Assembly (NCBI RefSeq): GCF_963675165.1
Contig: NC_087391.1
Coordinates: 4,576,646 to 4,640,645 of the forward strand
Reading direction: 5' to 3'
Source of the DNA: Halichondria panicea
Lineage: Eukaryota > Porifera > Demospongiae > Suberitida > Halichondriidae
Length of the DNA stretch: 64,000 nucleotides
The position numbers and the translations under genes are program-made. Shown piece after piece: positions 37,331 through 48,436 of the stretch. Each line of letters begins with the position of its first letter. The first letter of the stretch is position 1. The notes under the pieces are model-generated. The model saw nothing but the letters and a program-made list of their open reading frames with translations, was not told the origin of the DNA and did not search any database.

Positions 37331-37441
37331 TTAATAATTATACCTATCATTCTTATATCATGTGTTTATTTATTCTATTTTATTTTATTTGTACGTGTGG
37401 CCTCAATTTGTGACAAATTCATGTCAAGTACTCTATATAAC

Positions 37442-38293
37442 TAGTGTTCAAGCTGGCGCTGTGCTAATGCCTCTCGCCATGTTTTTGCTTTCGCTCAAAA
37501 GTATTAGAGTGTTATCTATAATGAATTTTATATTAAAGTTAGCTTATCTATATAAAGTCACTGAGAAGAAAAGACTTATTTACATGCATCTATTGTAAGT
37601 TATTATTTTTTGTATTATGTGGCTTACCAGGACATCAAGAAAGAAGAAAATTGATTCTTCCAGGATCTGTAGTTCAGTGTATATAATATCTAAGAAGAAA
37701 AGACCTGTGTACATGCATATTGTTATCTATATTGTTATATGGTAGTGTTTTGTGGCTTACCAGGCCCTCAAGACAAAGATGATTCTGCCAGGAGGATCTG
37801 GATCTGGATCTTGGATATTATTTTCTCACACATGGGGAATGAGCGCGCATGCGCATTACATCCACAGGAATAATTAAAGGGTGTGTCCAAAGAGATCAAT
37901 TTTACAAATGGCTACTGTACTGCTAGCTAGCTGTTTTAACAGATATTTTCTGAGTATTGTAGCTAACAAAAAGCTAGCGCTTTAGTGCAAGGCTAACTCA
38001 TATGTTGAATAGAAAGTTTGTGCGGACAGATGATGCTATGAAAGATTCTGAAGAGACTGCAACAGCCTTCAATGTGAGTCAAACTAGCCATAACTCGAGA
38101 AAGAAGCTTTAGTTTGCTAATCCACGAATCAAAATCCAAGAGAACGTGGCTAGAAGCCTATAGAAGCTGTTAGTTTTCGTCGCATTGTAACCGTTGAGCA
38201 GTTATAGCTGGAATACACACACACACACACAGACAGACACACACACAGTCAGCTTTACCGTATCCCTCGTGCGGCTACGCCTCGAGGCATAAT
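37442..38293. repeat. Interspersed repeat, about 850 bp, uninterrupted copy
   Basis: Full-length relative of 14827-16150 in the opposite orientation. It ends with CGTGCGGCTACGCCTCGAGG next to a (CA)n tract. It lies just downstream of ADCK1. Internal GCGCATGCGC is present. No open frame of note. Confidence 0.8.
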
Positions 38294-39339
38294 AAGTAAC
38301 GACTATATATAATATATACCGGCCCCCATATACAGTTATCACCCTACATGATTCTATAATCCCCATAAATTTCATTGGAATGTTAACGATTTCACAATTA
38401 TTTTGTATCCTTGTGGGAGTGAGCGGTGTAAATAAAATAATTATTCTGCAAGTTAATGTTATACCAGGTAATTTTCGAGGGGACAAAATATTCGTGAATT
38501 ATAATTATTGAGACACTTTGTGGGTAATATTTCGTGGTTGGAGCTTGCACTGCAGGTAAATTAGGCAAGGTTGCTTCATTCTGGGTAAAATATTCGTGGT
38601 CAGACGTACCTTCAATCCAGAAGGAAGGTGGTGCATGATAATCGGAACCAAGGAAAAACTGTGATCACACACAACAATCATAAATGTGGTATAACCTATA
38701 GTGTGATAAATACATAACAAAACACATCAGAATAGAACAGGATGGATCAAGATAGATCACAACACATCCTGAACAATCACGCCAGTATACACACACCAGC
38801 ATAGTCAGTGCATGGCTTACAAATATCATGTTTTTGGCAATCCTATAATATTATATGACTTTGTGTCTTTGTGTTATTCTTTGTGTGTTCAGCCTTTCTC
38901 GAAGTGGCCCTCTCCAGTCCCTTGGGAAGAACACCAGCTAGTACATGGCTGCGCATGTAAATTTAACACAGATTGAAACACAAACTAAATGGTGATTCTT
39001 GTGGCTGGCTGTATTGCATGCATGTGTTTATATAACGGCAACCCCAATAGACAGTGAAGTGTGTACAAGTACGAACCACTTCCATTCTAGTGTTCCATTA
39101 TAGCATAATTATATAGTTAAGGTGAAAAAACAATAGTAGCTTTAATATATCACGCCTCAAAATAACTATAACATGCATGCACCAATCCATGCAACAAAGT
39201 GGAGCATAAAATAGTCACTTTGAGGGTAAATAAATTGGGACCATGAATTAGCATTGTCCTAGAGAGCTACCCACAACTAATATTTGCACGTGTATATAAG
39301 AGGGGGTTGAACACTGAAGATACACGTTGCTACACTCAC
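38294..39339. other. Intergenic; worn CCGTATAGC-type repeat
   Basis: The segment 38455-38620 carries several copies of ATTCGTG with TACCAGGTAATTTTCGAGG, a decayed relative of the TA-target MITEs. A short exon-like stretch on the minus strand near 38608-38659 (reading SDYHAPPSFWIE) has acceptor and donor signals but no context to name it. Nothing else is supported. Confidence 0.4.
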
Positions 39340-39481
39340 ATTTGAGTAGCTCTTTGCGCTGACCAGATGAATAGTTGCCTTGACAACATGTTGTGGGTAA
39401 CAACCAGCGGCTCCCCCTCTCCATCAGTACAAACACAGAGCACTCGTTGATGATGGTCGCTGAAGAAACCAAGCACTGAGG
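39340..39481 (-). pseudogene. Isolated exon, possible ANAPC1 duplicate
   Basis: The stretch is bounded by CCACAG and GTGAGT on the minus strand and is open in phase 0, with NECSVFVLMERGSRWLL. It is a paralogue of 42590-42687 (shared CxVFVLxER core and matching DNA). By position after the exon at 47512-47642 it may be the next exon of the same gene, but the match to ANAPC1 here is weak and no further exons follow. Confidence 0.4.
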
Positions 39482-42400
39482 CTGTGGAATGAGACACAAT
39501 AATTATGTCATGCAGTGATTATGCATGTATCCATAATTATATTTAAGGTCAAGGAATCTCACAATTGCATACTCTTTCCATCAGCTCTTATACTTCATAT
39601 ATGCCACTGCATGGCACACATTTCCTTTACCTCCTACTGTAAGTTGAACCATGATAGTATGCATATTTTTTTTATTCACTAGTGCAGACTGGTTGAACAC
39701 ATCTGCGTAAATAAAAGCCGAAAACTGTTCATGCACATCATCTCATTTCTCTCTGTCACAAGCTCAGTGCCGTAGTTTTACATAAGTATACATGCATGCA
39801 GCATTCTCTTATCTGGTGACACCCCTAGCCCACTTCCTCTCCTTTGCATGGAGGAAGCTAATGACTGTGTTAACAATTTTGACAGAAAAACAATACAACA
39901 GAATAAATGCCAAACACGGGAGATACAATGTACAAACAATAGATGGTTGAAACAATTGTTCAATTCTCTGCCATTTTGCTTGGTGGGGACGTCATTGTAA
40001 CACACTCTACTATAATACATAGAAACTTGCCTGAGGCCGCTGGGCTGCATGGGCTGTGGTAACTATCAAACACACTGCAAGCAATAAACTGCACACATGC
40101 ATGTACACTTATTGTTTATTTCACTTGATATGCAAGATAGGAGTATACTCATAATTGACCCAAAGACGATAGGTATACACATGCAGAAGGTGCAAAAATT
40201 TAATTACGAGTTAACTTTGAATATGCTAACTAAAATAATGTTCAATTAGTGTATACCTGTACATGTTGTATATACCTGTATATGTGAATGAGCACTCGAT
40301 CATCAGGACATTTAATTGTGGGCAATTAACAGTACAAGTACTATGTGCATGGAAGCTGGCTAAGCAGCAAGTAATGGTAGACTAGAGGCGTACTGAGATG
40401 CACTGTAGACTAGGACCACAGCAAAGTCAGCAAAGAAGCCTGGAAAGAAGCAACAACTCCACAATCATAATTCTAGCTTTAATTTCTACTCTTTTCCCAT
40501 GGTTCCTGGTATATGGAATCACTTCAGCTGTAAATCTGTAGGCCTACTTCTTCTAAATACTTGTCAAAATACTTTCTGTTGTGTGAGTAGAATTAAAAAT
40601 AAAGTTGTGCTAACACCATCTAGAACAAGGTGGTCATTCTAACAGACAGGCATGCTCTTACTTGCCCTCATTCTCAATTAATGCAGATCAATGCATACAC
40701 ACATTACCACCTAATGGAGTGAGATGTTTGAAGACACTATCTACTGGTATACACAGAGACTGACGGGATGGTGGGCAGTTACACTCAGGGAAGTGCACAC
40801 TGGTTGATGGTGGTTGGTATACGGCGACCTGCTCTTTAGGAATTAACCTAAACTAGACAAGCTAGAGCACTAAAACTAAGCAAACCCTCAGCTGGTGACA
40901 TGATTATAAAGAACCAGTGCATGTAGTATGAACATATAGCATGACATGTCTCCAGAGAAAATGGCAGTCAAACCAGTTTGCAAACAACTTACTAGAACAA
41001 GAGGGAGAAGATTCCCCCTGCCCCACTATAGCCTTGAATATACACATGCTAGAAAAGTCAAAGTAGTTTCTGTTGTGTGAGTATGCTAACACCAAACATG
41101 GTGGTCACTCTAACAGACAGGCATGCTCCTGCTTGCCCTATCAACACTTCATACATCATCACCTGAGATCTAGTCATGTTTGAAGACACTTTACATCTCG
41201 ATTCCAGGCAGCATTAAAACACGGCCTGGTACCTATTGCATGGATGATAGTGCACATGCGCTCCAGAATATGGGTAATCGTACTACGAACGTAAAACCTT
41301 AGTAAATTATATACCGTCTGTTTACTAAGAATATGTTCCTTTATCTCCATGACTGAGTTTCGTGAAGCTGTGGGTTATGCCATCTATTGCGTTGGTCTAG
41401 TAGCTTGCTTGAACACTAGTCTGAAGACAGAAGAGGCTCTCATATACGTCTAGGATGGTCCTATAGCCGGGTTATCTTTGCAAGTAGCAGTTATAGGCAC
41501 CATACACTTATATATATAGCCTGTACAGATCCAAGCTAAGACATCCTGACGTAGCTTTAGACTAGTGTGAAAGCCTTCTGGAAGGATGAAATAGAGAGCT
41601 AAGCTGATGTATATATCGTACTATACACACATAACTAGCAAGCGTTTCTTCAGAAGCGAATGCTATGATAACCGCGTTTGTATATTTGCCCTTATGGTAA
41701 TTTCTTGATCTTTTCCAAGCTGGAAGTCCAGCTAAAACGCAGTAGTAATTTCATGGCTCGAATAGACACTTTTAATAGATAGCTTAGGTGCAGTCTACTG
41801 TATCTGAAGTATATGCAGGGCCACACGAAGAAAAAAGGCTACTGAGAGCTCACAATAGAGGCTGTTTTCCTTGGCTCTGTTAGCCATTTTAAGTACATAT
41901 TTTTGTTTTGTGAGAGTTTCCTGGCCTGGAGCGAAAAAACGCTTCGTGTAGCCCTCCAGTATGGTAAAAAGTATCCTATAAGAGCAAGAACATGGAGCTT
42001 AGAAGTATTTTTGGAAGCATAAAATGACTACTAGTTTGTGTTGTTTCTAGTAACTTGAGAGCTTCCACTGAAAGATGTTTTGAAGATTGATACTTGTCAA
42101 ACAGATTGATACACCGATATATTATATTCAACTTCTCATGGCATTTATAGTTTCACTATAAAAAATCATGAATCTGTTTACCGTAACCTTAACCAAATTG
42201 AACCAAAAGTCAAGTTGAAAGATGATCTCAGAAACTGTTTGCTCACCTATAGCTACTGAAATGGCAGGGTGACACAGTGTACTGCTCCAGTGAGTAGGTG
42301 GAGAGTGAGGCACTCCTGCTCTCTTATACACACTCCTCTCAGCTTTTGACAGTCACCATCTGTTGTGTCTGCAGTGCATACGTGTGTGGATCAACCGCCA

Positions 42401-42589
42401 CTGCCACTGGACCTGCAGGTATATAAAATATATTTCACGAGTGAGCAGCTTATATATATATACAAGCTAATGCAGATTAGCTACCAATTGAAGCGTTCCG
42501 CTTATTATATAGCTGATTCAATGTCTGAACTATGATATGCATTGCTGCACTCAGTCACACTCTGAGTACAAGTAGATAATCACACTGAC
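39482..42589. other. Repeat-rich intergenic DNA with internal duplication
   Basis: There is no supported gene in 3.1 kb. The stretches 40575-40745 and 41066-41190 are diverged copies of each other (shared CTAACAGACAGGCATGCTC), and 42345-42415 resembles 47600-47680. These suggest the region arose by partial tandem duplication with the exons at 39340 and 42590. A MITE of about 143 bp with AGGGCCACACGAAGAA ends lies at 41815-41957. Confidence 0.45.
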
Positions 42590-42687
42590 CAGATAGAGTG
42601 TTGCCTTGATAACAGTGACAACCAGTGTCTTCTCTCCACCAGCACAAACACAAGGCACTCGTCGCTGAAGAAACTGCATCCACTGAG
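42590..42687 (-). pseudogene. Isolated exon, paralogue of 39340-39481
   Basis: On the minus strand the stretch reads SDECLVFVLVERRHWL in phase 0 after CCACAG and ends before GTCAGT. It lines up with 39340-39481 apart from small gaps. It lies downstream of the ANAPC1-like exon (47512-47642) in the same orientation. Confidence 0.4.
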
Positions 42688-42823
42688 CTGTGGAATAAGA
42701 GAGGCTGTGAGTGTGTTTGCAATCATACATGTCAAAGGGCCATGCACTATATACGGCCTAAACCACTATAGGCTCATAATTAAGCATTACATTCAAGGAA
42801 TTTCAAACCATAATAAGATGCCT

Positions 42824-43110
42824 CAAGGCGTAGCCAGACGAGTAAAGCTGTGTACGTCTAAAACTAAAGCTTCTTTCTTGAGTATGGCTAATTTTACTGT
42901 AAAAGTTGTTCCAGTCTCTTTAGAACCTTTAGTAGCACAAAGTTTCCCCCTCTTGTGAATTAGCCTTCCAATAAAGCGCAATCTTTTTTTAGAGCTGCAG
43001 CAGCCAGGAGGCATTTTTTTGGAACATCTTCACAACACTCTAATACCGGGCCACCCAACATGCATTAGAACAGCGCAGCTTGCAACATTGATTCCCATAC
43101 ATTTCTCATT
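42824..43110. repeat. Decayed copy of the 850-bp repeat
   Basis: It keeps CTCAAGGCGTAGCCAGACGAG at one end and the GCATTAGAACAGCGCAGCTTG-like end at the other; the middle is shortened and diverged from 37442-38293. Confidence 0.65.
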
Positions 43111-43232
43111 ATCTGATCACACCCAGTATTGACGAACATTGATATAGAGAATAGTAACAGAAACACAATTATTATCAAATCAAATTAATGCCGAGCACAG
43201 GAGACTAACAAAAGTGGTTGAATAGCAATTGT

Positions 43233-44756
43233 TTATTTCTTAATCTTTGCTCTTTTACTGGGTGGGACCATACACATCATCTCGTTTCTTTCTGTTATTA
43301 ACTCAGTGTGCCTATTCTGTACAATCTTCCGTCTGGATTTCAGCTTCATCTTCTCCTTCAACAAATATTTTTGCATGCTAACATCATCGACAAAATGTTT
43401 TGCTGATTCTTCTAAACGTTCCATTCTACGTGTTTTACCATTTAAATCAGCTTCAACTCTTTCAACTTCCTCATTAACTTGTTCAATACAACTGAGCACA
43501 GCTTGTACTGAAGCAACAGAAACTCCACGACCACTGGTGAAATTGGGCACTTCTATTAACAGAGCAGCAGATTGGTAATATGCAGCGGCAGTTGGTTCAT
43601 TGCCAAAGCAAAGAAATGACAACAATGGCACCTTCCTTTCCTCCTTCCACACACACCAACAAACATTCTCAGCAGTCTCGACATAGCTGCCAAAAGCATC
43701 ATTCAACCTAGCTCCAACTGCAATATCAGACTCTTTATTCGGATAATCTTTCACTCTGTGTTGAAACCATGATACAATGAAATCTGGCCTCTTGCCGTTA
43801 TGAAATTTATTATCTCCTCCACATATTGCCTTCAACTGCACAGAGAGACCAAGTGATTTGGCGACACGGTAAATGATCATGTCTTCTCCTTTAAGGAAAG
43901 AGGTATCTCCAATGAAATGGTTATAATATTCGTTACTCTCACAGTCCACGTATCGATAGCGACAGAAGAATCCGAGAGTTCCACCTTCCCTCATGAAGTG
44001 AGGGGTCTTCAAAGCAGCCTGCAGCTCCTTGTGGAGAGGGCTGGTAGTAATGTCCAGTGATACTGGATGGCAGGCAGACAGAGTGTGGTAGAGGTTGTAG
44101 GTGAGAGTAAAGCGATGGCCGCTGGTCACAGGGAGAACTTCGTGCTCCACATCGCTATAAAACGCAGCCCATTGAGTGGTTGTCGGGGAAGAGCTCCAAT
44201 CAAACGTCATCGTGTGTCCCTGGTGCCTGGTCACAAGAGCACCTCCTGTGAACTGAGACGGGAGACTCACTACCAGGCTGCCAAACATCTTCGCAGATCG
44301 AGGTGTGTCCAAGTGAGCCTTAAAGTGACCACCATTTGAGTAGACGTTCAGTTTGTACAGCTTTGCTCGGATGGAAGACCCACAAGCCATGATGCTAGCA
44401 ATGGAGCGAAGAATTGTTGTGTTGGCTAGCTCGAAATTGGTGGTAAAACAATCAGGATCTAGTTTGAGAGCATCCCTATAAGTTGGGTCGGTGAAAGTTT
44501 GGCTGCTAGTGCCAAAACTAGCCGCAGTAGAGCAGGCCTCGAGAAACATAGGAAGATTCTTATCCTCTATCACTGTGAGATCCGTTGGCAAAGTTAGAGC
44601 ATTGTAGTTACCTGGTTTTTTTTTGTAGTGTATGGTCACATTGTCCACTTGGGGAAGGGAGCCTCCACAAGAAAATCGACACTGGCTTGTCTTTGCAACT
44701 TCACCGAGGTTTAAGATAACAGAATTTTCAGCTGCTTCTTGGAGACCACTTGCCAT
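43233..44756 (-). CDS. 2-oxoglutarate/Fe(II) dioxygenase, P4H-like, with basic tail
   Basis: Single exon, 507 aa from MASGLQEAAE. The prolyl-4-hydroxylase-type double-stranded beta-helix spans about 125-225: Fe ligands His148 and Asp150 in HFKAHLD, distal His205 in SDVEHEVLP and 2-oxoglutarate-binding Arg215 in TSGHRF, with TGGALVTRHQG between. After it comes a conserved C-terminal half of unknown role, then a coiled coil (about 410-490) and a basic end, PPSKRAKIKK, which could be a nuclear signal. The substrate is unknown. It lacks introns, in contrast to its multi-exon neighbours, and forms an inverted pair with the next gene. An upstream in-frame TTG was not used as start. Confidence 0.88.
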   Translation of the reverse strand: MASGLQEAAENSVILNLGEVAKTSQCRFSCGGSLPQVDNVTIHYKKKPGNYNALTLPTDLTVIEDKNLPMFLEACSTAASFGTSSQTFTDPTYRDALKLDPDCFTTNFELANTTILRSIASIMACGSSIRAKLYKLNVYSNGGHFKAHLDTPRSAKMFGSLVVSLPSQFTGGALVTRHQGHTMTFDWSSSPTTTQWAAFYSDVEHEVLPVTSGHRFTLTYNLYHTLSACHPVSLDITTSPLHKELQAALKTPHFMREGGTLGFFCRYRYVDCESNEYYNHFIGDTSFLKGEDMIIYRVAKSLGLSVQLKAICGGDNKFHNGKRPDFIVSWFQHRVKDYPNKESDIAVGARLNDAFGSYVETAENVCWCVWKEERKVPLLSFLCFGNEPTAAAYYQSAALLIEVPNFTSGRGVSVASVQAVLSCIEQVNEEVERVEADLNGKTRRMERLEESAKHFVDDVSMQKYLLKEKMKLKSRRKIVQNRHTELITERNEMMCMVPPSKRAKIKK

Positions 44757-44938
44757 CTTACTAAAGCAACAAGACAGTATAGGAGAGAACCACAATGTAC
44801 AACTAGAATGTCACACATGCTGCATGGTCAGGTGTTAGTGGGGCAAGCAAGATCATGCCTGTAATGAAACTGGTTTGACTGGTTTTGTCAGTATTGCAAA
44901 GATAGCTTTTTTACTACTGTCCTGTTTAATAGTTGAAG
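44757..44938. promoter_or_regulatory. Shared promoter of the inverted dioxygenase pair
   Basis: The 182 bp between the two start codons must carry both 5' ends. No TATA box or CpG-rich motif stands out. Confidence 0.4.
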
Positions 44939-46339
44939 ATGGCTAGCTCTAGTGGTCTCCAAGATGCAGCTGAAAAGTCTGTCATCTCAAACCTCGGTGA
45001 AATTGCGAAGACAATCCAGTGTCGATTTTGTTGTGGAGGCTCCCTTCCCCAAGTGGATAACGTGACCATACACTACTGTAACACAAAGAAATCAAGAGTC
45101 TACAATGCACTAACCTTGCCAGCAGATGTGTTGGAGGACAAAAATCTTCCTGAGTTCCTCGAGGCCTGCTCTACTGCTAGTTTTGGCATGGGCAGCCAAA
45201 CTGTCACTGACCCAACTTATAGGGATGCTCTCAAATTAGATCCTGATTGTTTTACTGCCAATTTCGAGTTAGCCAACACAACAATTCTTGGCTCCATTGC
45301 TAGCATCATGGCTGATGGGGCATCCATCCGAGCAGAGCTATACAAACTGAATGTCTACTCGACTGGCGGTCACTTTAAGGCTCACGTGGACACACCTCGA
45401 TCTTCGGAGATGTTCGGCAGCCTGGTAGTGAGTCTCCCCTCTCAGTTCACAGGAGGTGCTCTAGTGACCAGGCACCAGGGACACACAGTGATGTTTGATT
45501 GGAGTTCTTCCCCAACAACCACTCAGTGGGCTGCGTTCTATAGTGATGTGGAGCACGAAGTTCTCCCTGTGACCAGTGGCTATCGCTTCACCCTCACCTA
45601 CAACCTTTACTACACTCTGTCTGCCTGCCATCCAGTATCACTGGACATTACTACCAGCCCTCTCTACAAAGAGCTGCAGGCTGCTTTGAAGACCCCTCAC
45701 TTCATGAGGGAGGGTGGAAGTCTCGGGTTTTTCTGTCGCTACCGATATGTGGAGTGTGAGAGTGACGAATTCCACAAGTTTAGAGATGCTCCTTTCCTTA
45801 AAGGAGAAGACATGATCATTTACCGTGTTGCCAAATCACTTGGTCTTTCTGTGCAGTTGAAGGCAATATGTGGAGGAGATGATTACGGTTATGGGAGGCG
45901 TAATTTCATTGTACCATCATTTCAACATAAAGTAAATGATCAACCTGTAATCAATGGGACTGAGGATGAAGATGAACTGAAGAAAGCTTTTGGCTATGTC
46001 GAGAATGCTGAGAATGTTCGTTGGTGTGTGTGGACGGAGGAAAGGAAGGTGCCATTGCTGTCATGTCTTTTCTTTGGCAACGAAGAAGCTGCCGATGCGT
46101 ATTACCAGTCCGCTGCTCTGCTAATAGAAGTACCCAAATTCACCAGTGGTCGTGGAGCTTCTGTTGACTCTGTACAAAGTGTGGTCAGTTGTCTAGAACA
46201 AGTCAATGAGAAAATCCGAGAAGTTGAAGCTGATCTAACAAGGAATGATACTGAAGTGGATGATGGTTTGCATAAAATGCTACAAAATAAGCGTACTAAA
46301 CTTGTGACAGAAAGAAATGAGATGATGTGCATATTATAG
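44939..46339 (+). CDS. 2-oxoglutarate/Fe(II) dioxygenase, P4H-like, paralogue
   Basis: Single exon, 466 aa from MASSSGLQDA, close paralogue of the gene at 43233-44756. The HFKAHVD, SDVEHEVLP and TSGYRF ligand motifs are intact. The coiled coil is shorter. The reading ends at MMCIL; five extra bases at the point where the partner continues into VPPSKRAK shift the frame, and the DNA just after the stop still reads VPPSK in another frame. This copy has therefore lost the basic tail and perhaps nuclear entry. Both genes are probably active enzymes on inferred grounds, since the frames are long and the ligands are kept. Confidence 0.87.
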   Translation: MASSSGLQDAAEKSVISNLGEIAKTIQCRFCCGGSLPQVDNVTIHYCNTKKSRVYNALTLPADVLEDKNLPEFLEACSTASFGMGSQTVTDPTYRDALKLDPDCFTANFELANTTILGSIASIMADGASIRAELYKLNVYSTGGHFKAHVDTPRSSEMFGSLVVSLPSQFTGGALVTRHQGHTVMFDWSSSPTTTQWAAFYSDVEHEVLPVTSGYRFTLTYNLYYTLSACHPVSLDITTSPLYKELQAALKTPHFMREGGSLGFFCRYRYVECESDEFHKFRDAPFLKGEDMIIYRVAKSLGLSVQLKAICGGDDYGYGRRNFIVPSFQHKVNDQPVINGTEDEDELKKAFGYVENAENVRWCVWTEERKVPLLSCLFFGNEEAADAYYQSAALLIEVPKFTSGRGASVDSVQSVVSCLEQVNEKIREVEADLTRNDTEVDDGLHKMLQNKRTKLVTERNEMMCIL

Positions 46340-46546
46340 TTCCACCTAGCAAAAAAGGACAATAATTATTATTATGCTATTCAACCATCTTTTGTTTTGA
46401 TTTGATTTACGTATCTCTCGTGTTTGGCATTTAATACATTTTTTGTATACAATTATAACCCAAATGATACTACAGCATGGAGGGAGAGGGAGGTGGCATC
46501 ACATAAAGTGGCGGCACTTTTCACGTATTATATATACAGTGGAACC

Positions 46547-47050
46547 TCCATAAAACGGACACCATTGGGGACCAGCCTTTTGGCCGTTATAGAGAGGTGG
46601 TCTTTCTTGGGAGGTTTCAATTGCCAGCTTTCTACGAGTCATTTCTTGCTGCAAATGAATCTTAGGGCTTTGCTAACTGCTTCTTTAGCTTATATAAGCT
46701 TTGAAAAGGCTGTAGAGACAAGCCATAGATAGTAGAGCCTAACCTCTACTATCCTCTACTATCTATGGACAAGCTACAGCCAGGTTTTCACGATTGTGCA
46801 AAATAATGCTATCTCAGCAATAATTTTCTGTTATTTCTGGGTGTGGCTGTCCGTTCCTGGGAGGTTATTTTCCATTGCTAAAGCTAGTTGGGGACTAGAA
46901 AGCTGCTCGTTATACGGAGTAGAGAGGTGGTCGCTCCTGAGAGGTTGCTTTACATTGAAGTCATTGTAGTTTCAATCCGGACCTGAGCTCTTGGCCGTTA
47001 TATAGCGTGTGGTTACTCTTTGGAGGTGGTCGTTAATGGAGGTTCCACTG
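46547..47050. mobile_element. 504-bp MITE, CAGTGGAACCTCC termini, TA target
   Basis: The ends CAGTGGAACCTCCAT and ATGGAGGTTCCACTG are flanked by TA (46545-46546, 47051-47052). Internal copies of GGCCGTTATA and AGAGGTGGTC repeat in the arms. Termini and target fit a pogo/Tc1-type element; no transposase. A relative is at 58315-58486. Confidence 0.8.
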
Positions 47051-47052
47051 TA

Positions 47053-47511
47053 CATGTATATCCTGTGTTTAAACTGTTATATCTCTGCCGAGAAGAAAAA
47101 TTACTGCCACATGAGCTATTTTTGGTATGGTATGATTTTGGGTTATCAATGCAATGCTAGACATTAGAAAAGTACTATTATCGAACTTGTAATTCACCGT
47201 AAATCCTCAGTGTACAAGAATCATCATGAGATTCTGCAACTATAGTTTAACACAACCTGGACCATGGGCATTTTCTCTGATATGTGATATCGCTTCACGA
47301 GGCCTTGAATCATTACTGCTCAAAGAGAGCAGTGAGAAACACATCGTGCAAACAAAACCAAGGGGCTGGCAACAGGTGTTTTTGGTGTATGAGATTTCGA
47401 AATCACGAGATTTCAAAATAACCATGCAGCTGAACATTCCAGATTTCATTGTTTCAACAAACCGCTGGCCAAATTATGTGTGATCCCTAAAAAATACATC
47501 TACTCACTCAC
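47053..47511. other. Intergenic with one unassigned open frame
   Basis: A plus-strand frame of 85 codons (47226-47483) has no recognisable domain or splice context. I see no other structure. Confidence 0.4.
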
Positions 47512-47642
47512 CATGTCCGCAGCTGTCCTCAAACTGACCCACAATGCCTGCAACACTGTTGTCTCCACACTGTACGACACCCTCGCAATCTTCAACCCTG
47601 GTGAATACCACACCACCTGATTGCCTCCCACGAACAGCTCGT
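47512..47642 (-). pseudogene. ANAPC1-like N-terminal exon, isolated
   Basis: On the minus strand, between a CTGAG acceptor and GTGAGT, the exon reads DELFVGGNQVVWYSPG and then VETTVLQALW. This lines up with the start of the anaphase-promoting complex subunit APC1 (human DEELYVAGNMVIW ... VQQALW). The remaining exons of this roughly 1900-residue protein are not in the window. Only two short candidate exons follow downstream, 5-8 kb away, and the dioxygenase pair and repeats lie between. It is most likely a partial duplicate; an active gene with very long introns is less likely because the DNA to the left is repeats and the ADCK1 gene. Confidence 0.55.
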
Positions 47643-48436
47643 CTCAGGGTCGACCGCCACCTGCCACTGGTCTTGCATAAAGCAGAAAAAGTTTATGTGT
47701 GGAGTAAATCTAGACTAGCTAGGCCTATTACAAAATTAATTTGCAGGGGGATTAAACGTACGATCATTAATCAGATGAATGCCACATTTTTCGACCAAAT
47801 TAATTTGTAAATTCACTTCTTGTTTTGAGCGTGGTTCTTGCTGTTCCAATCTGATGCCCCTGGCCCTGGCCGGCTAGGCTTGAACTGACTGGTGCAGGGC
47901 GTTCTGCCTACTGCAGTCAGCCACGTGGAGCTCGAACTATAGCTGCAACCAGCCCCACCCCTCTTTTTGACAAGGACCTAATATAGCCTCGATTCCAGGC
48001 CGCTCTCAATTGAGAAAGTGAGGGGGCTAGCTGGGATCGAGGCTACATTTAATAACTGCAGCTGGGGTATACTGACTCTACCAAACCATTTCCTAGAAGC
48101 TAGAACTAAAAGTCTGCTGATTTGCATGACTCAATCCACAGATAGCGTAACATTATATATTTATTATATAGATGGCAAAAAGTATATAATTATATAACTT
48201 ATATATTTGCATGGGTTGACATTACATGACACTGTACATAAAATGGCTAAAGCATAAGAACATACATGTACATGTACAGTGATGCTAATTTCTATAGACA
48301 GAGAAAATTACATTGAGAAACTCCTTCAAAGCGTTGAACGAATATATAGAGTTCAGAGTTCATTAAGACAGCTGTAAACTAGGGACATACATGCACGATT
48401 GTCATGGTTACGAAGGGTGGGGTCTATAGAAACAGC
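47643..48436. other. Intergenic between the ANAPC1-like exon and ARID4
   Basis: This stretch holds the ARID4 3' UTR and, at 47984-48045, a 62-bp mini-element with ends TAGCCTCGATTCCAGGC and its near complement. The 9-bp flanks match at 6 of 9 positions. Nothing else is seen. Confidence 0.5.

Noticed and set aside
47226-47483. 85-codon frame on + near 47226
   Set aside because: It shows no domain, splice context or paralogue; length is within chance for this composition.
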